The notes: a model not told the origin generated them from the sequence alone. 64,000 nt of DNA from DASSSY01 sp035708205 (GCA_035708205.1 DASSSY010000008.1:1-64000); one strand, 5' to 3'. Positions 53,121-61,797 are shown, counted from the stretch's first letter. Program-made: numbers and translations.

Positions 53121-53766
53121 GGGTTTGACGCATTTTGGGATATAGATAGATGATCAGGCCGCAGGCGGCATAAGTCAGGATGTTCCCCGTTAAAAGACAA
53201 ATATTCAGTATTGCCGACTTTTCCGGATAGGAACGGATAATATAATCATAAAAACCCCAGTTCCATAGGGAGACGCATTCATAAAAGATCAAAAGACAGG
53301 CAAAGCAAAAATGGGTTTCCTGCCAAAGCTTCAGGCCGGGTTCCACGAGCATCCGGTAAAGGGCGTAAAGGGATAAACATACGATGACCAGGCACTCAAA
53401 AAACAGGAAGTTGGCATTAAGCACCGTTAATGGCTGCAGAAAGCAGATATTCAGAATGCCCAGTAATGTCCCCAGCCCCCCGATGAAGAGCCCCAGGTTC
53501 TTCGCTTTCAGAACGCGGACACTCTGGTTAAAGTATCCGCAGAGGATCATGAATTCAAGCAGGCAGGACAGGGCATAGACCGGCATATTTGTTTTAAAAA
53601 GTGCTATGGAGATATCGCCAAGAACTTCTGTAAGCAATCCCAGCCAAATCCAAAAGAGAATATACCTGGTGCTTTTATCCGCCTGCCGGTAACGGAAAAC
53701 GGCGAAAACAGCCACGCTCAGGAGACTGGCTTCGTAAATGCGTGCAATGACAGTCTGGAGCAACAC
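53113..53766 (-). CDS. Seven-TM membrane protein of a two-component cassette
   Basis: A 217-residue, very hydrophobic protein with about seven predicted membrane helices (for example RYILFWIWLGLLTEVLGDIS, NLGLFIGGLGTLLGILNICF, NANFLFFECLVIVCLSLYAL, TGNILTYAACGLIIYLY). Loops are short, with no soluble domain or enzyme motif. No family was recognised. Its stop overlaps the kinase start by 8 bases and its start abuts the lipoprotein gene, so it is probably a membrane sensor or coupling subunit for the kinase, which lacks a sensor domain. That role is inference. Confidence 0.8.
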   Translation of the reverse strand: MLLQTVIARIYEASLLSVAVFAVFRYRQADKSTRYILFWIWLGLLTEVLGDISIALFKTNMPVYALSCLLEFMILCGYFNQSVRVLKAKNLGLFIGGLGTLLGILNICFLQPLTVLNANFLFFECLVIVCLSLYALYRMLVEPGLKLWQETHFCFACLLIFYECVSLWNWGFYDYIIRSYPEKSAILNICLLTGNILTYAACGLIIYLYPKMRQTHV

Positions 53767-54297
53767 CTATGGATTATCTGAAACAGGCAACAATGGACTG
53801 GCTGATGTCCCGATCATGGAACATAATGTCGGGCAGGGCTTTGAATGGTCCGGCACCAGGTTTCCGGGCGCCAGTACGTAATTGCCTTCGGCATTATAAC
53901 CTGAAATGATGATGGTAAAAGCCCCGGGAGCATATCCTGCCGGCTCTCCGTAATGACCGTCATTAATATATTTCAGGGTATGGGCAAGCATGACCTTTAC
54001 ATGCTTAATGGAACTGTCTTTTAAATAACATCTAAGCGCGTCGGCATTTAAGATGAGGGACTGAATATTTTCGTCGTTGGTGTTCCCATTGCTGTCCCCG
54101 ACACTGAGCAGGTAGCTTCTGATCATTCTGTTCGCGGAGTCCGCCGAAATAAAATATTGTTTTTCCGTTTCGGGAATACCTTGAGCGGAAAGGATTTTGC
54201 CGGGACTTTTTTCATTGCCGTTTGGACTACCGATTTGGCAGGAGAAAAGTCCGGAAATTACTATGGTAAATGCTACAAGAGTTATGGTGAATTTCAT
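53767..54297 (-). CDS. Lipoprotein of a two-component cassette
   Basis: A 176-residue lipoprotein with signal MKFTITLVAFTIVISGLFSC. The mature domain has ISADSANRMIRSYLLSVG, LILNADALRCYLKD, IKHVKVMLAHTLKYINDG and AFTIIISGYNAEGNYVLAPG, and ends with a short Cys pair (CPTLCS). I recall similar uncharacterised lipoproteins in Chitinophagaceae, but no named family. It lies between the response regulator (41-base gap) and the 7-TM gene (adjacent), so it may be a ligand-sensing or regulatory partner of the membrane part. Function unknown. Confidence 0.78.
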   Translation of the reverse strand: MKFTITLVAFTIVISGLFSCQIGSPNGNEKSPGKILSAQGIPETEKQYFISADSANRMIRSYLLSVGDSNGNTNDENIQSLILNADALRCYLKDSSIKHVKVMLAHTLKYINDGHYGEPAGYAPGAFTIIISGYNAEGNYVLAPGNLVPDHSKPCPTLCSMIGTSASPLLPVSDNP

Positions 54298-54338
54298 ATT
54301 AAGTGATTATTGTTGAATAATTTGGTGGATACGGCATT

Positions 54339-55007
54339 TTATACCAATACTATTCCCGTTTTTACGGCAAAAAGAGCCAAACTGACCCTGTTGTTTACCT
54401 GCAGCTTCTTAAAGAGGCTGTCCCGGTAGCCCTCAACGCTTTTCGCGGTACAATGCATATGCTGTGCAATCTGGGCGTATGTCAGATTACTGCAGGCATA
54501 TTTTAAAAAGGTCAGCTCTTTTTCCGTAAAATTCGAAAGATTAAAGGGCTTATTGCTTTGAAGCATTTCTAATGATTTTTCCAGGTAGAGGCCTGAATAA
54601 TAATAACCCTCTTTATGAATGGAAAGTATCGCTTTCTTGATCTCGTCCGGATCACAGGCTTTAGGTAGATAGCCATTGGCGCCTGCCCGGATCATCCGTA
54701 CTATATATATATCCTCGTCATAGGTGCTCAGGATAAGCATCTTTTTATTTTTCCATTTTTTCTTGATGGCGGCAACGGTTTCAAAGCCGTTCATTTTGGG
54801 CATATTGATATCTATTATGCACACGTCGGGTTGTCGGGAACTTTGCTCCAATTTATCCATGAGGTCCTGGCCATCGACGGCTTCAATGATCACCTCGATG
54901 CCACCCAGCTCATGAAGATAAGAGATAATGCCCTTTCGGACAGACATATGATCATCTGCATAGGCAACCTTTACGATTTCAGTAGTTTTCCGGTCTTTTC
55001 TTTCCAT
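54339..55007 (-). CDS. NarL/LuxR-type response regulator
   Basis: A 222-residue regulator. The receiver domain is intact: acidic pair Asp18-Asp19 (KVAYADDHMS), phospho-acceptor Asp66 (CIIDINMPKMNG), Ser94 and Lys116 (GYLPKACDP). The C-terminal LuxR-type helix-turn-helix runs from about 157 to 215 (FTEKELTFLKYACSNLTYAQ, CTAKSVEGYRDSLFKKLQV). First gene of the cassette with the lipoprotein, 7-TM protein and kinase. A cluster of AAAA(A/G)CCTG repeats lies 200-306 bases upstream and could be its own binding site (autoregulation), which is inference. Confidence 0.93.
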   Translation of the reverse strand: MERKDRKTTEIVKVAYADDHMSVRKGIISYLHELGGIEVIIEAVDGQDLMDKLEQSSRQPDVCIIDINMPKMNGFETVAAIKKKWKNKKMLILSTYDEDIYIVRMIRAGANGYLPKACDPDEIKKAILSIHKEGYYYSGLYLEKSLEMLQSNKPFNLSNFTEKELTFLKYACSNLTYAQIAQHMHCTAKSVEGYRDSLFKKLQVNNRVSLALFAVKTGIVLV

Positions 55008-55206
55008 CTTTTTATTGTTTGGTTAAGGATAAAATTAAAATCTTTCTTTGGGAAAAGCGAGCAATCAGCTTCTGCTCAAAGCATTTTTCAATTTAAAAGG
55101 AGGTGAAAAAAACGATCATTTGATGGCTTTTTTGTGAGAATAGGCCGGTAATAATCTACGGAAATCCTTTAGGGAAGGCTGTCCCGGCAAAGTTTTTGAT
55201 TTTGAC

Positions 55207-55313
55207 AAAACCTGATAAGCGACTGTTTATCAATAAGAAGCCTGATGAAAAAAATAGATAAAAGCCTGAAAAATTGCAGATAAAAACCCGTATAAAAGCC
55301 ATACAAAAGCCTG
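55207..55313 (+). repeat. AAAA(A/G)CCTG repeat cluster in near-helical phase
   Basis: CC(T/C)G-type cores preceded by A-runs begin at 55211, 55241, 55265, 55287, 55299 (degenerate, CCAT) and 55310. Spacings are 30, 24, 22, 12 and 11 bases, mostly close to one or two helical turns. The last copy reads AAAAGCCTGGAAAATTACA. It lies upstream of the minus-strand response regulator. Confidence 0.6.
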
Positions 55314-55554
55314 GAAAATTACAAATATATTTATGAGGAATTTAGAATTGACCTCTTTGAGCCTTGATATGATAGAGGTCAGTATGGTGAATACAGGAAT
55401 AAAATAGCCGGGTTAGGGCCATTCTACACTTGAGTAACATTGCTGATCTATATTTCCATTGTCATTTTTCTTAACTTAGCGAAAGCAAACGGCCTGGTCA
55501 AGCGGGTCGCCAGCCTTTTTTATTTTGTGCTTATAACCGCAACCGGTCCTACGC

Positions 55555-55727
55555 TTATCATACCTGCCTAACTTCTCAAAGCATGCGCCGGCGCGCTACC
55601 TGGACTTAATGAAAGAAAGACTCCAGATCGTACAGCGGGTGCCACAACATTATATCACTTCTTACCTGGCGTCTACACGGTCTATCTCAGCCGTATAAAA
55701 AGCAAACTAGCAAAAGAAAAGCCCTAA
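55555..55727 (+). pseudogene. Crp/Fnr-type regulator, 3' remnant
   Basis: Reading in one frame gives ARYLDLMKERLQIVQRVPQH followed by YITSYL, the segment that precedes and starts the helix-turn-helix of Crp/Fnr regulators. A one-base shift then gives VYLSRIKSKLAKEKP and a stop, the usual C-terminal recognition helix and end. In the first frame a stop follows SISAV. The 5' three quarters of the gene (cyclic-nucleotide domain) is missing, so this is a degraded fragment. Confidence 0.75.
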
Positions 55728-55774
55728 TTTCTAATTTAATAACAAATGTTATCGTGCGATACCGGGAAGGGCTG

Positions 55775-55782
55775 TAGCTTTG
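55775..55782 (+). promoter_or_regulatory. Promoter -7 box of the MDR oxidoreductase
   Basis: TAGCTTTG fits TAnnTTTG and ends 18 bases before the ATG at 55800. It argues against the in-frame ATG at 55746. Confidence 0.5.
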
Positions 55783-55799
55783 CTGAAAAATTAAACCAA

Positions 55800-56774
55800 A
55801 TGAAAGCAGCGGTAGTATTTCAAAAGGGCGGTTTGCCAAAGTATGTAACGGATTTTGCCGAACCAGAAGTGCAAAATGAAAACGAGTTGCTGATCACGGT
55901 AAAGGCCTCCGCCGTAAAGAATCTTGATAAAATGCGGGCAAGCGGAAAGCATTATTCCACACAACATGAAGATTTTAAGCCCAAGGTAGTAGGAGGTGAT
56001 GGGGTCGGGTTGCTTGCCGATGGTACCCGGGTTTACGCCATTGGCGTCAGTGGCATGCTTGCCGAGAAAGCGCTTGTCGAGAAAGATATCCTGGTAAAAT
56101 TGCCGGAAAATATTGATGATGCAGTAGCTGCGGCTTTGCCTAATGCTGTTATGGGCTCGGCATTGGCATTGCGCTTTAGGGCGGCATTGCAGAAAGGAGA
56201 AACCGTTCTGATCAACGGAGCGACCGGCGTTACCGGAAAAATGGCCGTACAGCTTGCCCGGTATTATGGCGCAAAAAAAGTAATCGCTACCGGCCGGAAC
56301 GGACAAACATTGAAAGAATTATTGTCAATGGGCGCTGACGACATTATTTCGCTCAAACAGGATGATGAAGATTTTAGGGCGGAAATCAGGGATCTGCACC
56401 AACAAAGTCCCATTGATATAGTCATCGATTATCTGTGGGGGCATAGCGCCGAATTGATTTTAGATACGTTCAAAGGCAATGGTAGGGCTTCACACCGGAC
56501 ACGTTTTATTACAGTCGGGGGCATGGCGGGTGATACGATTACTTTGTCGTCTTCCATTTTGCGCAGTACAGACATTCAAATTTCAGGATCAGGTCTGGGC
56601 AGCTGGTCACGTGAAGAAGTAAAATTACTGATCGCCGAAATTCTTCCCGAAATGTTCCGGCTGGCTGCCGGGAGTAAATTGGTTATAGAAACGGTAAATG
56701 TCGCTCTGGAAGACATAGAAAAGACATGGAACATGACCATTGACGGTGGTAAGCGGCTGGTTGTCCGGATCTGA
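55800..56774 (+). CDS. Zinc-independent MDR oxidoreductase (quinone reductase-like)
   Basis: A 324-residue medium-chain dehydrogenase/reductase. The N-terminal GroES-like domain starts MKAAVVFQKGGLPKYVTDF. The Rossmann domain carries the NADP-binding ETVLINGATGVTGKMAVQLA, with AAALPNAVMGSALALRF before it. The cysteines and His of the catalytic zinc site are not apparent, so a quinone- or enone-reductase-type activity is more likely than alcohol dehydrogenase; the substrate is unknown. The start at 55800 is set by the promoter box and family alignment. It lies between two pseudogenes, with the Crp/Fnr remnant directly upstream. Confidence 0.88.
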   Translation: MKAAVVFQKGGLPKYVTDFAEPEVQNENELLITVKASAVKNLDKMRASGKHYSTQHEDFKPKVVGGDGVGLLADGTRVYAIGVSGMLAEKALVEKDILVKLPENIDDAVAAALPNAVMGSALALRFRAALQKGETVLINGATGVTGKMAVQLARYYGAKKVIATGRNGQTLKELLSMGADDIISLKQDDEDFRAEIRDLHQQSPIDIVIDYLWGHSAELILDTFKGNGRASHRTRFITVGGMAGDTITLSSSILRSTDIQISGSGLGSWSREEVKLLIAEILPEMFRLAAGSKLVIETVNVALEDIEKTWNMTIDGGKRLVVRI

Positions 56775-56925
56775 TAAGGAGTGGCGGCCGGATAATGCCC
56801 GGCTTAACACCTTATTCATCCCCGACGCTATGCAAAATCTCCCCGCGGAAAGGACAGGAACGAGCTGATAAGGGGCAATCCCAGAGCCTGTTCTTAGGAA
56901 GATCTGAAGTTATTTGTTGGTTAAT

Positions 56926-57297
56926 TTAAATTAGGGCTATGTCTTGCCGTTTTGTTTTTCTAAGCCGGCAATTTCTTTCGCCAGGTCTCCTTTTGCCAAA
57001 GTAGTGTTGTACCAGGTTGATTTGCTGAGCGTTTTGGTAAAGACGACCTTTGGAATATCCGCTATTTTTCTCGCAAATGGGTGAGCGGGGTTTTGGTTTT
57101 GCCTCGTTTCCCCAATATTTTATAATATCCTCTGCCGTTTTTCTGCCGAGTGAAAGAGTATCTGAGGTATTGAGCAGAGAACTGAGGAACATTATAAATT
57201 CGGGATCAGGATTCCATGTCATCCAATTATTTCCCCCATTTAATCCGCCTATATATCCGTTGATGGTCATTTGTATCTGCAACTATACTTTTCTCAT
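56926..57297 (-). pseudogene. Dihydrofolate reductase/RibD-C family gene, decayed
   Basis: From the ATG at 57297 the frame reads MRKV, then a TAG stop, then LQIQMTINGYIGGLNGGNNW, LLNTSDTLSLGRKTAEDIIK and YWGNEAKPKP. Near the AAAACCCC run at about 57090 a one-base shift restores AHPFARKIADIPKVVFTKTL and KSTWYNTTLAKGDLAKEIAG. After EKQNGK another shift gives DIALI and a stop, where the family continues with about 80 more residues. Two frameshifts, one nonsense codon and a lost 3' half make this a clear pseudogene. Confidence 0.85.
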
Positions 57298-57488
57298 ATT
57301 ATTGATTTTATGTAAAGGCAAATCTCCTTGACAAATCCGGCATTATTGCAGTGTATATGCGGCAATCTTAGTGGCTGAATGCGGAGGAATATCATTGCGG
57401 ACTGCTTCATAATATAATATGGCAGCCAACTGATATGATTTACGGAGGTAGGACCATTGACCATGCCGGTTATATCCCGGTGGTGAAA
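57298..57488. other. Intergenic stretch, nothing recognised
   Basis: No gene is supported between the DHFR-family pseudogene and the tRNA-Leu terminator. Confidence 0.4.
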
Positions 57489-57519
57489 AAAAATAAAACC
57501 CGCCGTAGAAGCGGGTTTT
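57489..57519 (-). terminator. tRNA-Leu(CAG) terminator
   Basis: On the minus strand, the stem AAAACCCGC/GCGGGTTTT is followed by ATTTTTTTT, just after the tRNA. Confidence 0.8.
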
Positions 57520-57524
57520 AAAGA

Positions 57525-57611
57525 TGGTGCCCGGGACTGGATTCGAACCAGCACATCCGTAAGGACGCTGCGACCTGAACACAGTGCGTCTACCAATTTC
57601 GCCACCCGGGC
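57525..57611 (-). tRNA. tRNA-Leu (anticodon CAG)
   Basis: A minus-strand class II tRNA. The acceptor pairs GCCCGGG/CCCGGGC, the anticodon stem is CTGTG/CGCAG with loop TTCAGGT (anticodon CAG), a long variable arm is present, and the T-arm has TGGTTCGAATCCA. The discriminator A is followed by an encoded CCA, included in the coordinates. Confidence 0.95.
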
Positions 57612-57634
57612 AACCGGGCTTCGGAAAGCGAATG

Positions 57635-57666
57635 CAAAGGTAACTCTATTTTACAAACTATTCAAA
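57635..57666 (-). promoter_or_regulatory. Promoter of tRNA-Leu(CAG)
   Basis: On the minus strand, TTTG (57666-57663), a 20-base spacer and TACCTTTG (57642-57635), 23 bases before the tRNA. Confidence 0.8.
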
Positions 57667-57720
57667 ATAGTTTGCTGTTTTTTTATGGTAAAAGCGGCGG
57701 TATAAACTATTTGTTAATTA

Positions 57721-59103
57721 TTATAGTTGTTTGGCATTAAGCAAATGCCTAAAGGCTTTAAGCTTATTATACAGCGTTTTTCGTGTTATATTGAGGCGCT
57801 CTGCCGCTTTGGTCTTATTGTAATCCTCTTCTTTTAGCGCGTCGAGTATTTCCTCATAATCGGAAATGATGCTTTTCGTTTTTAAACTGCATTCTTCTTT
57901 AATTGAAGGTAAATCGTCAAGTTCCCGGCTCTTCAATTGATTATCTATCTTATTAAGGAATTCAGGGGAGAGGCAATTCGATGTAATCATACTGGTCGCC
58001 ATTAAGCATCCGCGCCTGACAATGTTTTTTAATTCTCTGATGTTACCCGGCCAGTCATAGGCCTTTAACCTTTTTAAAAGATCGGGTTGCACTCCCCTGA
58101 TATTTTTGCCGAGATCTTCATTGACCTCTTTCTTGAAGAAATCAACAAATAATTCCAGGTCTTCCATCCGTTCCCGTAGCGGGGGGATCGTTATTTCAAA
58201 TTCATTCAGGCGATAGTATAAGTCTTCGCGGAAATTTCCTTTTTGCACGGCGTTATAGAGCTTTTCATTCGAGGCGACGATGATTCTGACATCAATATCT
58301 TTTTCTTCATTGCTACCGATCCTTTTTATCTTTTTTTCCTCAATGGCTCTCAGTAATAAATTTTGTACAGCGTAATCTAAATTGCCGATTTCATCTAGAA
58401 AAATAGTTCCCCCGTCGGCTTCCTCAAATGCCCCTTTCTTGTCGCTATAGGCGCCGCTAAAACTGCCTTTAACATGCCCGAACAGCTCACTAGCAGCCAG
58501 TTCCCTACTCAGGCAGCCGCAGTCGATGGCTACAAAAGGTTTATCCTTATACCTGCCACTGCATAGCTTCCTGGCTACAGCCTCTTTGCCCGTGCCGGTC
58601 TCACCGTAGATGATAACTTTAAAATTGGTATCGGCTACCAGATCAATCTGTTGATGCAGATATTCCGAAGGCTTGCTTTTTGCCTGCAAATATTTAGGAC
58701 GTTCCTGGGGCTTCTTTAAATTGTTTCTGCCGCCCAACACCGGCTCTTTTATTAATATGCTGATGTGTTCAATTATTTGTTCAAGGGCATAGGGTTTTGA
58801 ATAGCAGTATTCCGCGCCCAGCTTCGTTAAAGCAATGGCTTCGGATACATCGATCTTATCGATCATAATGAAAATGGGGATATAAGCGTTTGCCGCTTTT
58901 ATCCTCCTGATGATCTTTTTGGGGCAACGTTCAGCTAATAGCGGAACATTGACGACTACTGTGGCGTAGTGCCCTTTTTTAAGTAATGGAAGGACATCTT
59001 CGAAATCCGGGCTAACTGTTGTTTGTAAGGAAAATTGTTTTGTATGGCTTTCAAATAATTTGCACAATAGTAAATCGCTGCTTAATAATAATAACCTTTT
59101 CAT
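57721..59103 (-). CDS. NtrC-type sigma-54-dependent regulator with degenerate receiver
   Basis: A 460-residue regulator. The N-terminal about 115 residues have a receiver fold, but the phospho-acceptor position is Asn52 (VVVNVPLL) and the acidic pair is reduced to SSD; Lys103 (YSKPY) remains. The AAA+ domain has Walker A GETGTGKE (167-174), L1 loop GSFSGA (213-218) instead of GAFTGA, and Walker B GGTIFLDE. The C-terminal Fis-type helix-turn-helix is NKTKAAERLNITRKTLYNKL. It probably activates RpoN promoters without classical phosphorylation. No histidine kinase is adjacent. Possible targets are nearby stress genes, but no convincing sigma-54 promoter was found. Confidence 0.92.
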   Translation of the reverse strand: MKRLLLLSSDLLLCKLFESHTKQFSLQTTVSPDFEDVLPLLKKGHYATVVVNVPLLAERCPKKIIRRIKAANAYIPIFIMIDKIDVSEAIALTKLGAEYCYSKPYALEQIIEHISILIKEPVLGGRNNLKKPQERPKYLQAKSKPSEYLHQQIDLVADTNFKVIIYGETGTGKEAVARKLCSGRYKDKPFVAIDCGCLSRELAASELFGHVKGSFSGAYSDKKGAFEEADGGTIFLDEIGNLDYAVQNLLLRAIEEKKIKRIGSNEEKDIDVRIIVASNEKLYNAVQKGNFREDLYYRLNEFEITIPPLRERMEDLELFVDFFKKEVNEDLGKNIRGVQPDLLKRLKAYDWPGNIRELKNIVRRGCLMATSMITSNCLSPEFLNKIDNQLKSRELDDLPSIKEECSLKTKSIISDYEEILDALKEEDYNKTKAAERLNITRKTLYNKLKAFRHLLNAKQL

Positions 59104-59356
59104 ATTCTGGACGACTTTGAAGTTAAACTATAATAATTTTAAAAGGCAGCTGTGGGTTTTCCGGCATTTCGTCAATTATTCACGGATGTTTAAGCGGGAA
59201 CACTAACGCAGACCGATTCCCGTGAATCTTGTCCAATGCTGCAGCCATGACCGATTAGCGGGAATTATGACCGGCATGGGAACAGGTAAAGGCCAAATGC
59301 TCTGTTTCCAAAACATTTGGCAAGGATGGACGATTATTTCCGGCTCATGCTATTCC
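59104..59356. other. Intergenic region, nothing recognised
   Basis: About 250 bases without a credible gene between the NtrC-type regulator start and the trehalose gene stop. A + strand frame here is the shadow of the trehalose gene. Confidence 0.4.
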
Positions 59357-61633
59357 CTATGTTTCATGAAGGGTTCCGATATCATTGCTTGTGAAGGATT
59401 TAATGGCATAGAACCTGCTGATATCATTTTTGGAAATGTAGCGGAGCAATTTTCGCAGCAGAAGCGGTGTGCCGAGTGTACTTTTAGCAAAACTATGAGT
59501 GCTGCCGATCTTTATCGTAAATGCGTTTGTATTTGCAATGAGCGCCTGGAACATATATTCATCTGTGGTATCGTCCCCGGCGGCTAAAATGAAATCGTAA
59601 TGATTTTGCTCCAGGAGGTTGCGGGTAGCCATTCCTTTGTCGACCCCGGCAAAAATAACTTCCAATACCATATTGCCCATAAGGATATGCCCTTGTGAAG
59701 GCCTGAGGAATCTTTCTATCTGATCGTAAATTTCTTTGGTATAGAACGCGGCCATCTGCGGGTCGGACATCCGGTAATGCCAGGCTATGGAAAATTCTTT
59801 TTCTTCGATAAAGGAATAGGGACACTTTGCGGTGTAACGATCAAGGATTTCCTTCACGTTGAGCATGCAGCCCTTACTTACCGGTACTTGCACCTGCCAG
59901 TTTAAATGGCGTTTCCCTCTTTTTTTTATACCATGTTCCGCAATTAATCCAATGGGTAATTCGCCGAGCCATTCTTCCAAACGGTTACTGTCCCTTCCGC
60001 TTATAATATAAATGTCATTTCGCGGGTCTGACGCCAGGGCAGCTAATAGCTCGACCAGTTCCCGGTCAGGCGGAACCTGGAGGGATTTTCTTGAAATAGG
60101 CATGCAGGTCCCGTCATAATCAAGCAAGAGGAGACGTTTAGCGGCATGTTTGTAACTATCCCGGATACCAATTTTTCTGGGCACCTTGCTACCGGATAAA
60201 GAGCTTTCCTGCGTGCTGTCGCCTTGATGACATAGCTGCGTCAGGAAGTTGCCTGCCCATAATTTTACATCGTGACGGGCTATGCAGGATTGCATAGCCG
60301 TTATTCTGCCGCCCTGTTCTTCTTCGGGCATTTCAAGGGCATATTTAATTTTCTCCGCCATCTGACGGATGTCGTTGGGGTTAACCAAAAGAGCTTGCTT
60401 TAACTCCTTTGCCGCGCCGGCCATTTCACTTAGTATCAGCACGCCTTTTTTGTCTTTCCTGCTGGAGATGAACTCTTTGGATACCAGGTTCATGCCATCC
60501 CTGATGGGGGTAATAAGGGCTGCGTCCGCAGCGGTATACAGCGCGATCAGCGTCTCGAACGATAAATGATTATAATAGTAAATGACCGGTTGCCAGCCAA
60601 TGGTCCCTAATTCGCTGTTCAGGTTACAGACAAATTCCTCAATGCTTTTTTTCTTTTGCTCATACTCTTTGATATCGCAGCGGGAAGGCACAACAACAAG
60701 CTTAAAAACCACTTTCTCTATATATTCCCGATTTTGCAAAAGGAATTCTTTATAAGCGATTAAGCGATTTGTGATGCCTTTTGTATAATCCAGTCGGTCA
60801 ACGGATAAGAGCATCTTTTTATCTCCCTTCAGGCTGAGGAAACGGTTCCTTAATTGGTTAACCTCAGGATTATCATAGGCATTGTGAAATTGCTCAAAGT
60901 CCACGCTGATCGGGAAAGTGGCAACTTTTATTATCCGGTTATCGTAAAAAAACTGTTCCGATGCGTCAGCATCTACCTGCAGAACGGTTTGGGCGCATTT
61001 TATAAACTGGGCGGCATAATCATGAGTTTGAAAGCCAACCAGGTCCGCTCCTAAAACGCCTTTTATTAATGCCTCCTGCCAGTTTTTCGGGATGGTCCTG
61101 AAGAGTTCATAGGTAGGAAAAGGAATATGCAGGAAAAAACCAATGGTAAGAAAAGGATACTTTTTTCTCAGCATGGACGCCAGGGGTAATAAATGGTAAT
61201 CATGGATCCAGATAATATCGTCTTTACCTACCATTGAAGATATCTTATTGGCAAAGGCATCGTTTGCTTCCAGATAGGCGTCAAAAAAGGAGTCATTGTA
61301 ATTTATATAAGAAGGCAGGCAGTGAAACAACGGCCAGATAACGGAGTTGGAAAATCCCTTATAGTAAGATTCGTATGTGTCTTGTGGTAAAAACAACGGG
61401 CAATATTTACAATTTTGCTGATCCAGTTCTTCTGTAACCGACATCCAAGTGTCTTTTGAACAATTAGCGGCACCTATCCATATTCGTTCACGGAAATAAT
61501 GGGAGTTGCATTTCAGGAAGGATTTAATGGACGAGGCCAGGCCGCCGGATGTGTCCCGTACAATATCACCGGTATTTGTATGTTCAACAGTTACAGGTAA
61601 ACGATTTGCAATAATGATCAGTCTTTTTTTCAT
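59357..61633 (-). CDS. Fused trehalose-6-phosphate synthase/phosphatase
   Basis: A 758-residue fusion of OtsA and OtsB. The N-terminal GT20 synthase domain (about 1-475) starts MKKRLIIIANRLPVTVE and has SGGLASSIKSFL, IHDYHLLPLASML, DRLDYTKGI and RDGMNLVSKEF. The HAD-type phosphatase domain (about 505-745) has LLLLDYDGTCMP, IISGRD, GLIAEHGI and AAGDDTTDEYMF. Together they turn UDP-glucose and glucose-6-phosphate into trehalose, a compatible solute. ATG at 61633 is chosen; the longer frame to 61678 adds an unlikely N-terminus. The same strand as the NtrC-type gene, 253 bases away. Confidence 0.95.
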   Translation of the reverse strand: MKKRLIIIANRLPVTVEHTNTGDIVRDTSGGLASSIKSFLKCNSHYFRERIWIGAANCSKDTWMSVTEELDQQNCKYCPLFLPQDTYESYYKGFSNSVIWPLFHCLPSYINYNDSFFDAYLEANDAFANKISSMVGKDDIIWIHDYHLLPLASMLRKKYPFLTIGFFLHIPFPTYELFRTIPKNWQEALIKGVLGADLVGFQTHDYAAQFIKCAQTVLQVDADASEQFFYDNRIIKVATFPISVDFEQFHNAYDNPEVNQLRNRFLSLKGDKKMLLSVDRLDYTKGITNRLIAYKEFLLQNREYIEKVVFKLVVVPSRCDIKEYEQKKKSIEEFVCNLNSELGTIGWQPVIYYYNHLSFETLIALYTAADAALITPIRDGMNLVSKEFISSRKDKKGVLILSEMAGAAKELKQALLVNPNDIRQMAEKIKYALEMPEEEQGGRITAMQSCIARHDVKLWAGNFLTQLCHQGDSTQESSLSGSKVPRKIGIRDSYKHAAKRLLLLDYDGTCMPISRKSLQVPPDRELVELLAALASDPRNDIYIISGRDSNRLEEWLGELPIGLIAEHGIKKRGKRHLNWQVQVPVSKGCMLNVKEILDRYTAKCPYSFIEEKEFSIAWHYRMSDPQMAAFYTKEIYDQIERFLRPSQGHILMGNMVLEVIFAGVDKGMATRNLLEQNHYDFILAAGDDTTDEYMFQALIANTNAFTIKIGSTHSFAKSTLGTPLLLRKLLRYISKNDISRFYAIKSFTSNDIGTLHET

Positions 61634-61797
61634 AACAAGTGGTTTAATTAATTTAAAAAGGTTTTGTATTACCGACATGCAGATGACGGCATGTCCAGTA
61701 GCGCCGGTCAGCTTTCTGGACTTGTCCGGTGAAATTTTTAGGGTTTTGGCAAGCGGTTTTTTTTTACGAATTACAGGCCTTCAGGATAAGGCGGAAA

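Noticed and set aside
57294..57605. Minus-strand frame of 103 codons over tRNA-Leu(CAG)
   Set aside because: The first half is the tRNA read as protein, with no family or promoter of its own.
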